In this document: positions 17,408 to 25,822 of the stretch, in pieces | How positions within the stretch are numbered: position 1 is the first letter of the stretch | Layout of the letters: each line of letters opens with the position of its first letter | Assembly: GCF_000012965.1 (NCBI RefSeq) | Contig: NC_007575.1 | Location: 124,001 to 188,000, forward strand | Length of the DNA stretch: 64,000 nucleotides | From: Sulfurimonas denitrificans DSM 1251 | GTDB taxonomy: Bacteria > Campylobacterota > Campylobacteria > Campylobacterales > Sulfurimonadaceae | Reading direction: 5' to 3' | The notes under the pieces: model-generated | What the model was told of the DNA's origin: nothing | Databases searched by the model: none | What the model saw: the letters and a program-made list of their open reading frames with translations, nothing else | Program-made: the position numbers and the translations under genes

Positions 17408-18317
17408 ATCTCTTTCCCTCGCACTCTATAAAATCTTTAGGGCCTAAATCTTCAACTAAACTCTTGAAATTTTTAAGAGTTATAAGTTTTAGATTTTCGC
17501 TCTTTAGTGCTTTTAGTTCGTTTGAAAAGCCACTCTTTGAGACGATAACTAACGTATCAGGGGATAACTCTGCTATATCACACTGTTCATGGAGCTTTGT
17601 AAGAGCTGTTTTTTTGGTTTTTTGGTTTGAGTAGCGACTAGTTCCTGCTATGATTTTTCCAGACTTTGTTTTTGCCAAAATCTCTATCTCACTCTCTCTA
17701 TCCCAATAACTGCCTATCTCAAGAATCGGGTCATCTTTAAAACTATTTTTTATAATCTCGATAGAGAGCTTTTTAAAAGTTTGTTCATATAGCTCAATTT
17801 TACGATTGGCAAAACTCTCTTTTGCCTCTTTAAAATCTCCCTCTTTTATGCTCTTAAAATATGGCGATACAAAGGCAAACCAAAAGCGCATAAAAGGGGT
17901 GTTGAAATTTAATCTCTCATCTATTTTTTCATCAGAATCTATTGGAGATTCCAGAGAAAATTCAGCTATAAGAAGATTTTTTGCACAGAGCTCTTTTATA
18001 GATGCTTCGCCATCCATTCTTGAGACTCTAGCTCTCTTAAGTGCAGAGTGAACTCTTCCATCACCAACAGCGATAGCGCTGAGTATTGCATGAGCTGTTT
18101 TATCGCTTTTTGTTATTTTAGTTATATCTGAGTGGATGTAGGTATAGTTTTTTAAAACCTTGCTCTGTATAAGCTCTTCAAGGCTCTTTGACATATCTAC
18201 ACTCCAGCTCATACCGCCAAATACTGCAAAATACTCTATCGCACTCTCTAAATCTGCTGGAGAGTTTTGAAAGTAAAAAGAGCGAAATTGTTCTAGAAGT
18301 GAGGGACGTTTTGCCAT
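17403..18317 (-). CDS. DUF234-domain protein (archaeal-ATPase-associated nuclease-like)
   Basis: A 304-residue protein. A DNA-binding-like N-terminal half (about 1-130, with short helices KSLEELIQSKVLKNYTYIH) is followed by FNTPFMRFWFAFVSPYF (about 138-154), which is the DUF234 hallmark. The C-terminal part has EIGSYWDRESEIEILAKTKS then GKIIAG, resembling a PD-(D/E)XK fold. In many organisms this domain is fused to a P-loop ATPase; here the ATPase part is absent. The stop codon is shared with the tex start region, so the two genes are translationally coupled. Role unknown. Confidence 0.75.
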   Translation of the reverse strand: MAKRPSLLEQFRSFYFQNSPADLESAIEYFAVFGGMSWSVDMSKSLEELIQSKVLKNYTYIHSDITKITKSDKTAHAILSAIAVGDGRVHSALKRARVSRMDGEASIKELCAKNLLIAEFSLESPIDSDEKIDERLNFNTPFMRFWFAFVSPYFKSIKEGDFKEAKESFANRKIELYEQTFKKLSIEIIKNSFKDDPILEIGSYWDRESEIEILAKTKSGKIIAGTSRYSNQKTKKTALTKLHEQCDIAELSPDTLVIVSKSGFSNELKALKSENLKLITLKNFKSLVEDLGPKDFIECEGKRY

Positions 18318-18394
18318 AAAGGAGCCTTTGGAATGTTTTTAAAATTATACTTCATTAAGATACAAAAGAGCTTGAGAAATGATATACTTTAAAC

Positions 18395-19744
18395 ATGATT
18401 AATTTATCTCTTGATAAGCATCTTGGCATTATGACACCAGTTACTAACAAAGCGTTAGCTGCTGTTTTAAGGGAAGCATCCCCAAAAGAGATGGAGATGC
18501 TTAGTAAAGATAAAGATTTAAAGTCAGTTATAACCTCACTGCTTAAAGAGAGTAGCCAAAACGCAGATTCTAACAAAACTCTTTTAACTCTTGTAAAAAA
18601 CAATCCGACACTCAAAGATTTGGGTAATGTCTCCTCTAGTATCAAAGATTTGCTCAGTTTAATAAAAAATGACAAAGAGCCTCTTAAAATTGAGACTGTT
18701 CTTAAAAAATTTATCCTCGATACAAAAGAAGAGTTAAGTCCTCCTGTTTTAAAGCAAAAACTACAAAATTCAGGTGTTTTTTTAGAGTCTAAACTAAAAA
18801 ATGTACAAAACCCGCAAGTTGAGTTAAAAAATACTCTGCTCACGCTTGAAAAAAGTATAGAGAAGAGTAACCTACCAGTAGCTAAACTTGTAGTACAAAA
18901 TATAAGAGAACTCTTAGCGACACCAACTCTAAGAGATGCCACAAATTTGGCTCTCTTAGAGTCTCCAAAAGATGAGAAGAGTGCCTTAAAAAATATTGCA
19001 AAAGAGGTTGCTGAAATAGTCTCAAAACTAAATGGGGCGCAAAAAGCTCCAGATATTGCAAAGGAGATAAGTGAAGTTATCTCAAAACTAAATGAAGCGC
19101 AAAAATCTCCAAATGTTGAAAAAAGTAAAGTTCATATAGCGGAGCCTATCTACTCCAAAGAGACTCTCTCTCTTACCTCAAAACTCACACTCTTCTCAGA
19201 TGCTCAGAAGCTACTTCCGCATGAAGATGTAAGAGATATATTATCTAAAGATTTAAAAGCAATTTTGCTAAAAACTTCAGATGAAGCGGCAAAATCATCA
19301 CACCCAAATCAGAGTGAAATAACAAAACATGTAGATAAACTTCTTCTTCAAATTGACTACTTCCAACTGCTTAGCCATCTATCTTCATCATCAATTCTCT
19401 ACGTTCCTTTTTCTTGGGATGCCTTGCAAGAAGGAAGTATAGATATTAAAAAAGATAAAAATTCTGTATTTTACTGTGACATAGATTTGAAGCTAAAAGA
19501 GTATGGAGAGTTGAAACTAAAACTCGCACTCTATGAGGAAAATCAGATAAATGTTCACATCTACTCAGATAACAAAGATTTTAAAGAGATTGTAAAAGAA
19601 AATATCTCCTCTCTTAGAAGTGCGCTTATAGAGGCACAAATCATACCTAAAGAGATACGAATATTTGATGCAACTAAAAAAAATCCATCTCCTTATGGAC
19701 AAGAACAAAGAGAGATAAATATGGGATTTGAGATAAAAGCATGA
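18395..19744 (+). CDS. fliK: FliK-like flagellar hook-length control protein
   Basis: A 449-residue hydrophilic protein. The long N-terminal part is Lys/Ser/Leu-rich and helical, as expected for a molecular ruler. The last 130 residues (FSWDALQEGSIDIKKDK, LKLKLALYEENQINVHIYSD, SLRSALIEAQIIPKEIRIFD) match the FliK C-terminal domain that switches export specificity through FlhB. The next gene, overlapping by four bases, is an FhlB-like switch protein, which strengthens the call. It contains a 20-residue tandem repeat near residues 202-241. The divergent neighbour is DUF234. Confidence 0.75.
   Translation: MINLSLDKHLGIMTPVTNKALAAVLREASPKEMEMLSKDKDLKSVITSLLKESSQNADSNKTLLTLVKNNPTLKDLGNVSSSIKDLLSLIKNDKEPLKIETVLKKFILDTKEELSPPVLKQKLQNSGVFLESKLKNVQNPQVELKNTLLTLEKSIEKSNLPVAKLVVQNIRELLATPTLRDATNLALLESPKDEKSALKNIAKEVAEIVSKLNGAQKAPDIAKEISEVISKLNEAQKSPNVEKSKVHIAEPIYSKETLSLTSKLTLFSDAQKLLPHEDVRDILSKDLKAILLKTSDEAAKSSHPNQSEITKHVDKLLLQIDYFQLLSHLSSSSILYVPFSWDALQEGSIDIKKDKNSVFYCDIDLKLKEYGELKLKLALYEENQINVHIYSDNKDFKEIVKENISSLRSALIEAQIIPKEIRIFDATKKNPSPYGQEQREINMGFEIKA
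18998..19117 (+). repeat. Two 60-base tandem repeats inside fliK-like gene
   Basis: Units 18998-19057 and 19058-19117 encode AKEVAEIVSKLNGAQKAPDI and AKEISEVISKLNEAQKSPNV. The in-frame repeat adds 20 helical residues to the ruler-like region. Confidence 0.85.
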
Positions 19745-19992
19745 AAAAAGCAGCAGCACTTAGATATGATGTAGAAAAAGAGGGTGCACCTCGCGTAGTT
19801 GCAAAAGGGCAGGGCAGAAGTGCTGAGAATATCATCAAGATAGCCCAGCTTCATAATCTTCCAATAAGAAAAGATGAAGACCTAATAGAACTTCTCTCAA
19901 AAGTAGAGTTAGACAAAGAGGTTCCCTCAGCCCTATACAAGGCAGTTGCAGAGGTTTTTAGCTTTATATATAAAATTAGTAAAAAAGAGTAA
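19741..19992 (+). CDS. FhlB-like flagellar export switch protein (FlhB C-terminal homologue)
   Basis: An 83-residue protein equal to the cytoplasmic switch domain of FlhB: ALRYDVEKEGAPRVVAKGQG at the N-terminus, then ELLSKVELDKEVPSALYKAV. The autocleavage NPTH motif of full FlhB is absent, as in other stand-alone FhlB proteins (also called FlhX or YlqH). These can partly replace the FlhB C-domain. The start overlaps the FliK-like stop (ATGA), an arrangement that fits joint work on substrate-specificity switching. Confidence 0.85.
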   Translation: MKKAAALRYDVEKEGAPRVVAKGQGRSAENIIKIAQLHNLPIRKDEDLIELLSKVELDKEVPSALYKAVAEVFSFIYKISKKE

Positions 19993-19997
19993 ATTTT

Positions 19998-20222
19998 TTA
20001 TTGATACTCTGCGATTTTGGTTATATCGATGCCTTTTTCTTTGAGCTTATTTCCTATATCAACTATTTTTTTGTTATACTCCTCTGTCTGCACAAACCCT
20101 TCATAAGCGTCTAAAGTACCCTCATAAACTCTTGCTGCTATATTTTCAACTGCTGCGATTGCTTTTTGCAACTCCTCATCCAAATACTCAACCGTATCGC
20201 CTAAAATTTCTTCTTCTTGCAT
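19998..20222 (-). CDS. Small acidic protein, unknown
   Basis: A 74-residue acidic, helical protein (EEEILGDTVEYLDEELQKAI). No family is recognised. It follows rmuC on the same strand after 21 bases, with AAAGGATG as the ribosome site, so it may be co-transcribed. It converges with the FhlB-like gene. Confidence 0.65.
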   Translation of the reverse strand: MQEEEILGDTVEYLDEELQKAIAAVENIAARVYEGTLDAYEGFVQTEEYNKKIVDIGNKLKEKGIDITKIAEYQ

Positions 20223-20243
20223 AGTTGCATCCTTTTTTTAATA

Positions 20244-21467
20244 TTAATCTTCACTTGCATCGGTGAGGGATTTTGGTAAAACTTTAGAGCTTTGAGCACC
20301 AAGGGATTCTAGTTTTTGAAACTGGCTCGTTATGCTTCCTGAACCTGTGTGAAGCTTTGAGAAAGTCTCATCATATGTCTTTTGAACAGTTGTTATCTGT
20401 TTTCCAAGCTTCTCAATACTCTCTACAAAACCTGAAAACTTATCAAAGAGCATACCTGCTCTTTTTGCTATCTCTTGGGCATTTTTTTGCTGTTTTTCGT
20501 ATCTCCAGCTATTCTCGACGGCTCGTAGTGAAACCATAAGCGTGGTTGGTCCAACTAAGATAACGCTCTTTTTAAAAGCGTGGTCAAAGAGCGTTTTGTC
20601 ATGCTCCATAGCCATAAGCAAAGCGCTCTCAATTGGTACAAACATAAAGACAAAATCAAGTGTTTTTATACCTTTTAAGTTCGCATAATCCTTCTCACTA
20701 AGCTCTTTTATATGTTTTTTGATAGAGATTATATGCTCATTTAGAAATCTCTCTTTATGCTCATCATCCTCAACCGAGGAGTACTGCTCATACGCAACAA
20801 GTGATGTTTTAGCATCAACGATAATATCTCTGCCATCAGGAAGATGAACGATAACATCGGGGCGGTAACGACTTTGGTTATGCTCATGCTCAAGCGTTAC
20901 TTCACGCTCATACTCAACACCAACTCGAAGCCCAGAGTGTTCAAGAACGCTCTCAAGTACCATCTCTCCCCACACACCTTGCTTTTTGCTTTCGCCTTTT
21001 AGGGCTTTTGTGAGGTTTTGTGCATCTTTGCTCATCTGATGGTTTATCTCTTTTATGCTTTTTATTTCAGCTTGAAGCATTGAGCGGTCTTTTGCCTCTT
21101 TTATGTAAACATCATCAATTTGCTTTTTAAACTCATTAAACTGCTCTCTCATGGGTGTTATCATCTTTGAGAGATTTTCTTGATTTTGGAGTGAAAATTT
21201 TTGTGAGTTATTTTCTAAAATGCTTTGCGCTAGCTCTTTAAACTCAAGTCTCATCTGCTCTTTGTTCTGCTCAAGCAGTATAAATTTCTCTTGGTTTTTC
21301 TCATTTATGCCATTAATACGCTCTGTTAAAACAGCGTTTTGGTTTAAGAGAGAGGCTGATTTTTCTTTCTCAAAACTTAACTCATTTTTTAGATTTTTTA
21401 TAACAGCAAGCCAAATTCCAATTACTCCAAAAAATAGACCAACTCCAACATAAAGGGCTTCAAACAT
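20244..21467 (-). CDS. rmuC: DNA recombination protein RmuC
   Basis: A 407-residue protein with an N-terminal membrane anchor (LYVGVGLFFGVIGIWLAVI), a coiled coil (about 30-150) and the RmuC nuclease-like core: GVWGEMVLESVLEHSGL (about 168), YRPDVIVHLPDGRDIIVDAK (about 200; PD...D-x-K) and FVFMFVPIESAL (about 270). RmuC limits inversions and other rearrangements at short repeats; the enzymatic activity is inferred from fold. No clear partner in the neighbourhood. Confidence 0.92.
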   Translation of the reverse strand: MFEALYVGVGLFFGVIGIWLAVIKNLKNELSFEKEKSASLLNQNAVLTERINGINEKNQEKFILLEQNKEQMRLEFKELAQSILENNSQKFSLQNQENLSKMITPMREQFNEFKKQIDDVYIKEAKDRSMLQAEIKSIKEINHQMSKDAQNLTKALKGESKKQGVWGEMVLESVLEHSGLRVGVEYEREVTLEHEHNQSRYRPDVIVHLPDGRDIIVDAKTSLVAYEQYSSVEDDEHKERFLNEHIISIKKHIKELSEKDYANLKGIKTLDFVFMFVPIESALLMAMEHDKTLFDHAFKKSVILVGPTTLMVSLRAVENSWRYEKQQKNAQEIAKRAGMLFDKFSGFVESIEKLGKQITTVQKTYDETFSKLHTGSGSITSQFQKLESLGAQSSKVLPKSLTDASED

Positions 21468-21562
21468 CTCTAATACTCTCCAAATTATTGGCTTATTGTA
21501 GCAAAAAGATACTATAATCTACTTTTTTAAAAACGATGAAATGATAAAATATTGGAGATATA

Positions 21563-22936
21563 TTGAATAACGCAAAAGAGTTCTCAAATCTGAATCTAAC
21601 TAAAGAGATGCTTCATAACTTAAATGAGATAGGTTATACAAAGATGAGCGATATTCAAGAGCAGAGTTTGCCTTTTATATTGGATGGTAAAGATGTAATA
21701 GCTCAGGCCAAAACAGGAAGTGGCAAAACAGCTGCGTTTGGTATAGGGCTACTTCATAAACTTCAAGTAAAAAAGTTCAGAGTCCAAGCTCTTATCTTAT
21801 GCCCAACTCGTGAACTCTCAGATCAAGTAGCCCGTGAGCTAAGAGTTCTCGCTAGATTTTCACACAATATAAAAATTTTAACTCTCTGTGGAGGCGTGGC
21901 ATTTGGTCCACAACTTGGCTCACTTCGTCATGGCGCACATATCATAGTCGGTACTCCAGGACGTATTTTAAAACACTTAAAAAAAGATACTCTATCTCTT
22001 GAAGATGTTGATACGCTTGTGCTTGATGAAGCAGACAGAATGCTTGATATGGGATTTAGTGAAGAGATAAATGAGGTTTTAGAGTTTGTTCCAAAAAACA
22101 GACAAACACTGCTTTTCTCAGCGACCTATACGGATGAGATTTTAGACATAAGCAAGTCTATACAAAATGGTGCCATACACGTAAAGACAACTTCAACTGA
22201 AATCGCCAACAAGATAGAGGAACGATTTTATGAGGTAAATAACGCAGATAAAATCAAAACAGTTATAGATATTTTGAGCAATTTCAGACCTCAAAATGTG
22301 ATTATCTTTGCTAACACAAAAGTAGAAGTGGATGAGATAGCAAAAAGACTTCAAGAGAGTAAAGTCGATGCACTGGCAATTCATGGTGATTTAGAGCAGT
22401 ACGACAGAAACGATGTGTTAGTTCAGTTTGCTAACAAAAGTTGCCCTGTGTTAGTAGCAACTGATGTTGCCGCACGTGGGCTTGATATAAAAGAACTCTC
22501 TATGGTTATAAACTATGACCTGCCTCACTCTCTTGAAACATATACTCACCGCATAGGCAGGACGGCAAGAGCTGGAGCTGAAGGATTGGCATTTACGCTT
22601 TATAGTGCTTATGAGGAAGAAAAAGTTGATGAGTATAAAAATGACAATCGTATCTTTGAATCAAGCAAAACACTAAAAACTGTTAGTGGTTTTGTTATGA
22701 AGCCTCAAAACATCACTCTTGTAATTGAGGGTGGCAAAAAAGATAAAGTTCGTGCTGGAGATATTTTAGGCGCATTAACAGGAGAAGCGGGACTTAGTGG
22801 TAGCTCAATTGGTAAGATAGATATTTATGACAGACAGAGCTATGTAGCCATAGAAGCCTCTAAAATAGATGAAGCACATGATAAGCTAAAGAGTGGAAAA
22901 ATAAAAGGTAAAAAGTTCTCAGTTTGGATTCTCTAA
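21563..22936 (+). CDS. DEAD-box ATP-dependent RNA helicase (DbpA/CsdA type)
   Basis: A 457-residue protein with the ordered helicase motifs: Q motif near MSDIQEQSLPFIL, Walker A AKTGSGKTAAFG (about 48-59), PTRELSDQ, DEAD within LVLDEADRMLDMG (about 153), SAT (LFSATYTDEI) and HRIGRTARAG (about 328). The C-terminal 80 residues (LVIEGGKKDKVRAGDILGAL ... VAIEASKIDEAHDKLKSGKI) are a DbpA-type RNA-binding domain, which suggests work on 23S rRNA or ribosome assembly. The start is TTG behind GGAGATATA. Confidence 0.92.
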   Translation: MNNAKEFSNLNLTKEMLHNLNEIGYTKMSDIQEQSLPFILDGKDVIAQAKTGSGKTAAFGIGLLHKLQVKKFRVQALILCPTRELSDQVARELRVLARFSHNIKILTLCGGVAFGPQLGSLRHGAHIIVGTPGRILKHLKKDTLSLEDVDTLVLDEADRMLDMGFSEEINEVLEFVPKNRQTLLFSATYTDEILDISKSIQNGAIHVKTTSTEIANKIEERFYEVNNADKIKTVIDILSNFRPQNVIIFANTKVEVDEIAKRLQESKVDALAIHGDLEQYDRNDVLVQFANKSCPVLVATDVAARGLDIKELSMVINYDLPHSLETYTHRIGRTARAGAEGLAFTLYSAYEEEKVDEYKNDNRIFESSKTLKTVSGFVMKPQNITLVIEGGKKDKVRAGDILGALTGEAGLSGSSIGKIDIYDRQSYVAIEASKIDEAHDKLKSGKIKGKKFSVWIL

Positions 22937-23436
22937 AATATATACATAACTATCCCCAAAACATAAAAAATCAAGTGTTAGAACTTATCAAAGAGGATAA
23001 ACTGGCACTTCATCTTAAGAGAAAATACTCCTTATCACACACCATAAAAACAGATAAAGCACTTTTTTCTTATGTAAATGAGTTAAAACAGACTCATATG
23101 AAAAATGCTCCCACGCTGAGTAAAGCGCTCTATGATGGCAAAATAAGCGTTATTCATAACGCATTGGGTACACATCATATCATCTCAAGAGTACAAGGCG
23201 CAAAACTTAAGAGTAAAAATGAGATTCGCATAGCGTCAATGTTTAAGAGTGTGCCTGAGGAGTTTTTAGAGATGATAGTTGTCCATGAGTTGGCGCACTT
23301 TAAACAAAAAGAGCACAACAAAGCATTTTATAGTTTGTGTCTTTATATGCAACCATCTTATCATCAAGTTGAGTTTGATGTAAGGCTATATATGACACAG
23401 ATGGAAATTTTTGGCAAAATAGAGGAGTGGAGCTAA
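22924..23436 (+). CDS. YgjP-like (DUF45/M48-related) metallopeptidase domain protein
   Basis: A 170-residue protein with the zinc motif VVHELAHFKQKEHNKAFY (about 119-136; HELAH plus downstream His), the hallmark of the YgjP/DUF45 family. The presumed role is proteolysis, but substrates are unknown. The TTG start at 22924 lies inside the end of the helicase gene (13-base overlap), so the genes are coupled. Confidence 0.82.
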   Translation: MDSLKYIHNYPQNIKNQVLELIKEDKLALHLKRKYSLSHTIKTDKALFSYVNELKQTHMKNAPTLSKALYDGKISVIHNALGTHHIISRVQGAKLKSKNEIRIASMFKSVPEEFLEMIVVHELAHFKQKEHNKAFYSLCLYMQPSYHQVEFDVRLYMTQMEIFGKIEEWS

Positions 23437-23439
23437 GGA

Positions 23440-25275
23440 TTAATCCCCAAGCTCTGCTATTTTTTCATCAAAATCTTTTGTTATTTCATCAAACTCATTT
23501 TGTAAAATTTCTAGAAGTTCAAACATCTTCTCAACCTCTTTTTGTTCCATGCTTGAGAGTTTTGAGTACTCTATGATTTTAAAACTATCGCCACTGCTTG
23601 AAGCTTCTAGGAGCTTTTTCTGATGAGAAGCGAGAGTATCTTCTGCTTTAATTATGTTCTCTTCTAGCTTTTGAATCTTTTTATGTATAGGCGTTGTCAA
23701 TTTGCTTTTTGTTTTTATCAAGTCAGCTTTTGTTTTTTTGTTATCTTTAAAGCTGTTTTTTGGTTTTTGTTTTGCGCCCCCTTCATCCTCTTCCTCTTCC
23801 CAGCCCATTTTCTCTAAAAAGAGGTCATATCCGCCATCAAATAATTCTGCCCCGTTTCTTGTAAAGACGATAAGTCTATCACATGTACGGCGAAGCAACT
23901 CTTCAGAGTGCGTTACTATGATGAGTGAACCTTCAAAGTTTTCAATTGCAACTGTTAAAGCTTCAATAGAGTCCATATCTAAGTGGTTTGTAGGCTCATC
24001 CAAAAATAGCAGGTTTACATCACGAGCCAAAATTTGTCCAAGCATTACACGGCTTTTCTCTCCACCTGAGAGTAGAGATACTTTTTTCTCAGCGCTATCT
24101 CCACTAAACATCATGGAGCCACAAATAGCTCTGATAGTTTGTGCGGAGAGTTTTGTGTTTGCTGAGTGAATCTCATCCATAACATTGCTATTTGGATGAA
24201 GCCTAGCTATATTTGTTTGACCAAAGTGGGCGTAAGCTGTGCTTGGGTGCATGTGGACTTCACCGCTTAGGGCTTTTAACTCACCTGCAATCGTATTTAA
24301 AAGAGTTGATTTACCTTTTCCATTTTTACCGATGATGCCTAATCTTTGACCTTTTTCAAGCACAAAGGAGATATTTTTAAATAGAATATTATCCTCTGTA
24401 TAGCCAAAGCTTAGATTTTTAACATCAAGGAGGACTTTTGCTGGAGTGTCTTTGTAGTTAAAAGCAAAACTAAGAGTTGAATCATAACCCAAATCTTCAA
24501 GCAAATCCATCTTCTCAAGCTGCTTTACTTTTGATTGTGCAAGAGCGGCAGTTGATGCACGTGCTTTATTTTTTGCTATAAAATCCTCTAGCTCTTTTAC
24601 CTTTTTATCTTGTGATATTTTTTGCTTCTCATGAAGCTCATCACTTGATTTTAACTGCTCATAATACTTATGCGTATCTCCAGCGATAACCCTTAAGTTT
24701 CTACGCACAATTCCCATTGTGTGAGTTGTGATGGCATCCATAAAATCTCTATCGTGAGTGATTAGGATAACTTCGCCTTGAAATGCTTTTAAAAAACTCT
24801 TTAACCATCTAAGTGAGAGAATATCAAGGTAGTTTGTAGGCTCATCAAGCAGTAGCAGGTTTGGCTCTGTGACAAGTAGTTTTGCTAGGTTTATACGGAT
24901 TTGATAACCGCCTGAAAATGAGAGAGGATTTTTTTCTAAATCATCTTGCGTAAAACCTAAACCAAAAAGAATCCTCTCAACTCTATAAACATCATACTTC
25001 ATATCCTCTTCAAGGGCAAGTGCCGCCTCTTCTCTAAGTGTGGACTCTGTGAAGACTAGATACTGTTTGAGTGTTCCTATTTTGTACCCTTTTGGGATTA
25101 TTACCTCGCCACTATCTGGGGTCTCTTCACCCAAAATCATCTTAAAGAGTGTCGATTTTCCACTTCCATTTCTTCCAACTAAACCCATTTTGTTTCCAGC
25201 GTTTAGTTTAAAGCTAAGACCGTTAAATAGGTCTTGCTTTCCAAAGTTTTTTGTTATATTTATTAACTGTATCAT
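23440..25275 (-). CDS. ABC-F family ATPase (ribosome-associated)
   Basis: A 611-residue protein with two ABC domains and no membrane segments. Walker A is GRNGSGKST (about 35) and GKNGKGKST (about 310); signatures are SFSGGYQIR and LSGGEKSRV; Walker B is LLLLDEPTNYLD and LLFLDEPTNHLD. A charged linker separates the domains and a C-terminal coiled coil (about 515-605) is present, as in Uup/YheS-type proteins. ABC-F proteins act on the ribosome at the tRNA exit side. The exact subgroup is not decided by eye. Converges with the YgjP-like gene. Confidence 0.9.
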   Translation of the reverse strand: MIQLINITKNFGKQDLFNGLSFKLNAGNKMGLVGRNGSGKSTLFKMILGEETPDSGEVIIPKGYKIGTLKQYLVFTESTLREEAALALEEDMKYDVYRVERILFGLGFTQDDLEKNPLSFSGGYQIRINLAKLLVTEPNLLLLDEPTNYLDILSLRWLKSFLKAFQGEVILITHDRDFMDAITTHTMGIVRRNLRVIAGDTHKYYEQLKSSDELHEKQKISQDKKVKELEDFIAKNKARASTAALAQSKVKQLEKMDLLEDLGYDSTLSFAFNYKDTPAKVLLDVKNLSFGYTEDNILFKNISFVLEKGQRLGIIGKNGKGKSTLLNTIAGELKALSGEVHMHPSTAYAHFGQTNIARLHPNSNVMDEIHSANTKLSAQTIRAICGSMMFSGDSAEKKVSLLSGGEKSRVMLGQILARDVNLLFLDEPTNHLDMDSIEALTVAIENFEGSLIIVTHSEELLRRTCDRLIVFTRNGAELFDGGYDLFLEKMGWEEEEDEGGAKQKPKNSFKDNKKTKADLIKTKSKLTTPIHKKIQKLEENIIKAEDTLASHQKKLLEASSSGDSFKIIEYSKLSSMEQKEVEKMFELLEILQNEFDEITKDFDEKIAELGD

Positions 25276-25291
25276 TTTCTTCTTTTTTGTT

Positions 25292-25822
25292 TTATTTTTT
25301 TATCTCTTCAAGAAGCCATGGCCATTCGCCATAACCACTATTAGTGTTTATATGTCCTGCGTTTTGCAACACTTTCATATCTACATGTAGAGCTATTTGC
25401 AGCTCTTGTGCCTCATCTTGCCTCAAGTAAGGGTCATCTGTTGAGGTAATGAGTAGCGTTTTTTTAGCATAAAGTTTTTTGGGTACTTCGCATGGAAAAA
25501 AACTCTCAAGTTCCTCTATTTTACACGAGAGACTCGGCGGTGCTACTAAAAAAAGTTTCTCCACCTCTTGCATCTTTTGTTTGTTGCAAAGATGAAACCA
25601 AAGTATATTTGCAAGAGAGTGACAAAGAACTGTATCTGGGTGAAATCTTTGCATCTCAAGTTCCAACTCTTCTAGCCAAACATCTTTTTTTGGAAAATCC
25701 ATATCGCTAAACTTTAAGAAACTAACGCACCCATAATCTTTTGCTATCTCAGAACTTAGCCAACTCTGCCAGTGGGGAAAATCACTCCCGCCCCAGCCAT
25801 GCAAAATTAAAACTCTTCTCAT
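25292..25822 (-). CDS. RBBP9/YdeN-like alpha/beta hydrolase
   Basis: A 176-residue hydrolase. The opening LILHGWGGSDFPHWQSWL, nucleophile elbow CHSLANILW (Ser near 67), a later Asp (TSTDDPYLR) and the closing His (AGHINTNSGYGEWP) give the Ser-Asp-His triad of the RBBP9/YdeN serine-hydrolase family. The elbow has CHSLA instead of GHSLG, which is normal for this family. The start overlaps the gltX stop by four bases. The substrate is unknown. Confidence 0.85.
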   Translation of the reverse strand: MRRVLILHGWGGSDFPHWQSWLSSEIAKDYGCVSFLKFSDMDFPKKDVWLEELELEMQRFHPDTVLCHSLANILWFHLCNKQKMQEVEKLFLVAPPSLSCKIEELESFFPCEVPKKLYAKKTLLITSTDDPYLRQDEAQELQIALHVDMKVLQNAGHINTNSGYGEWPWLLEEIKK

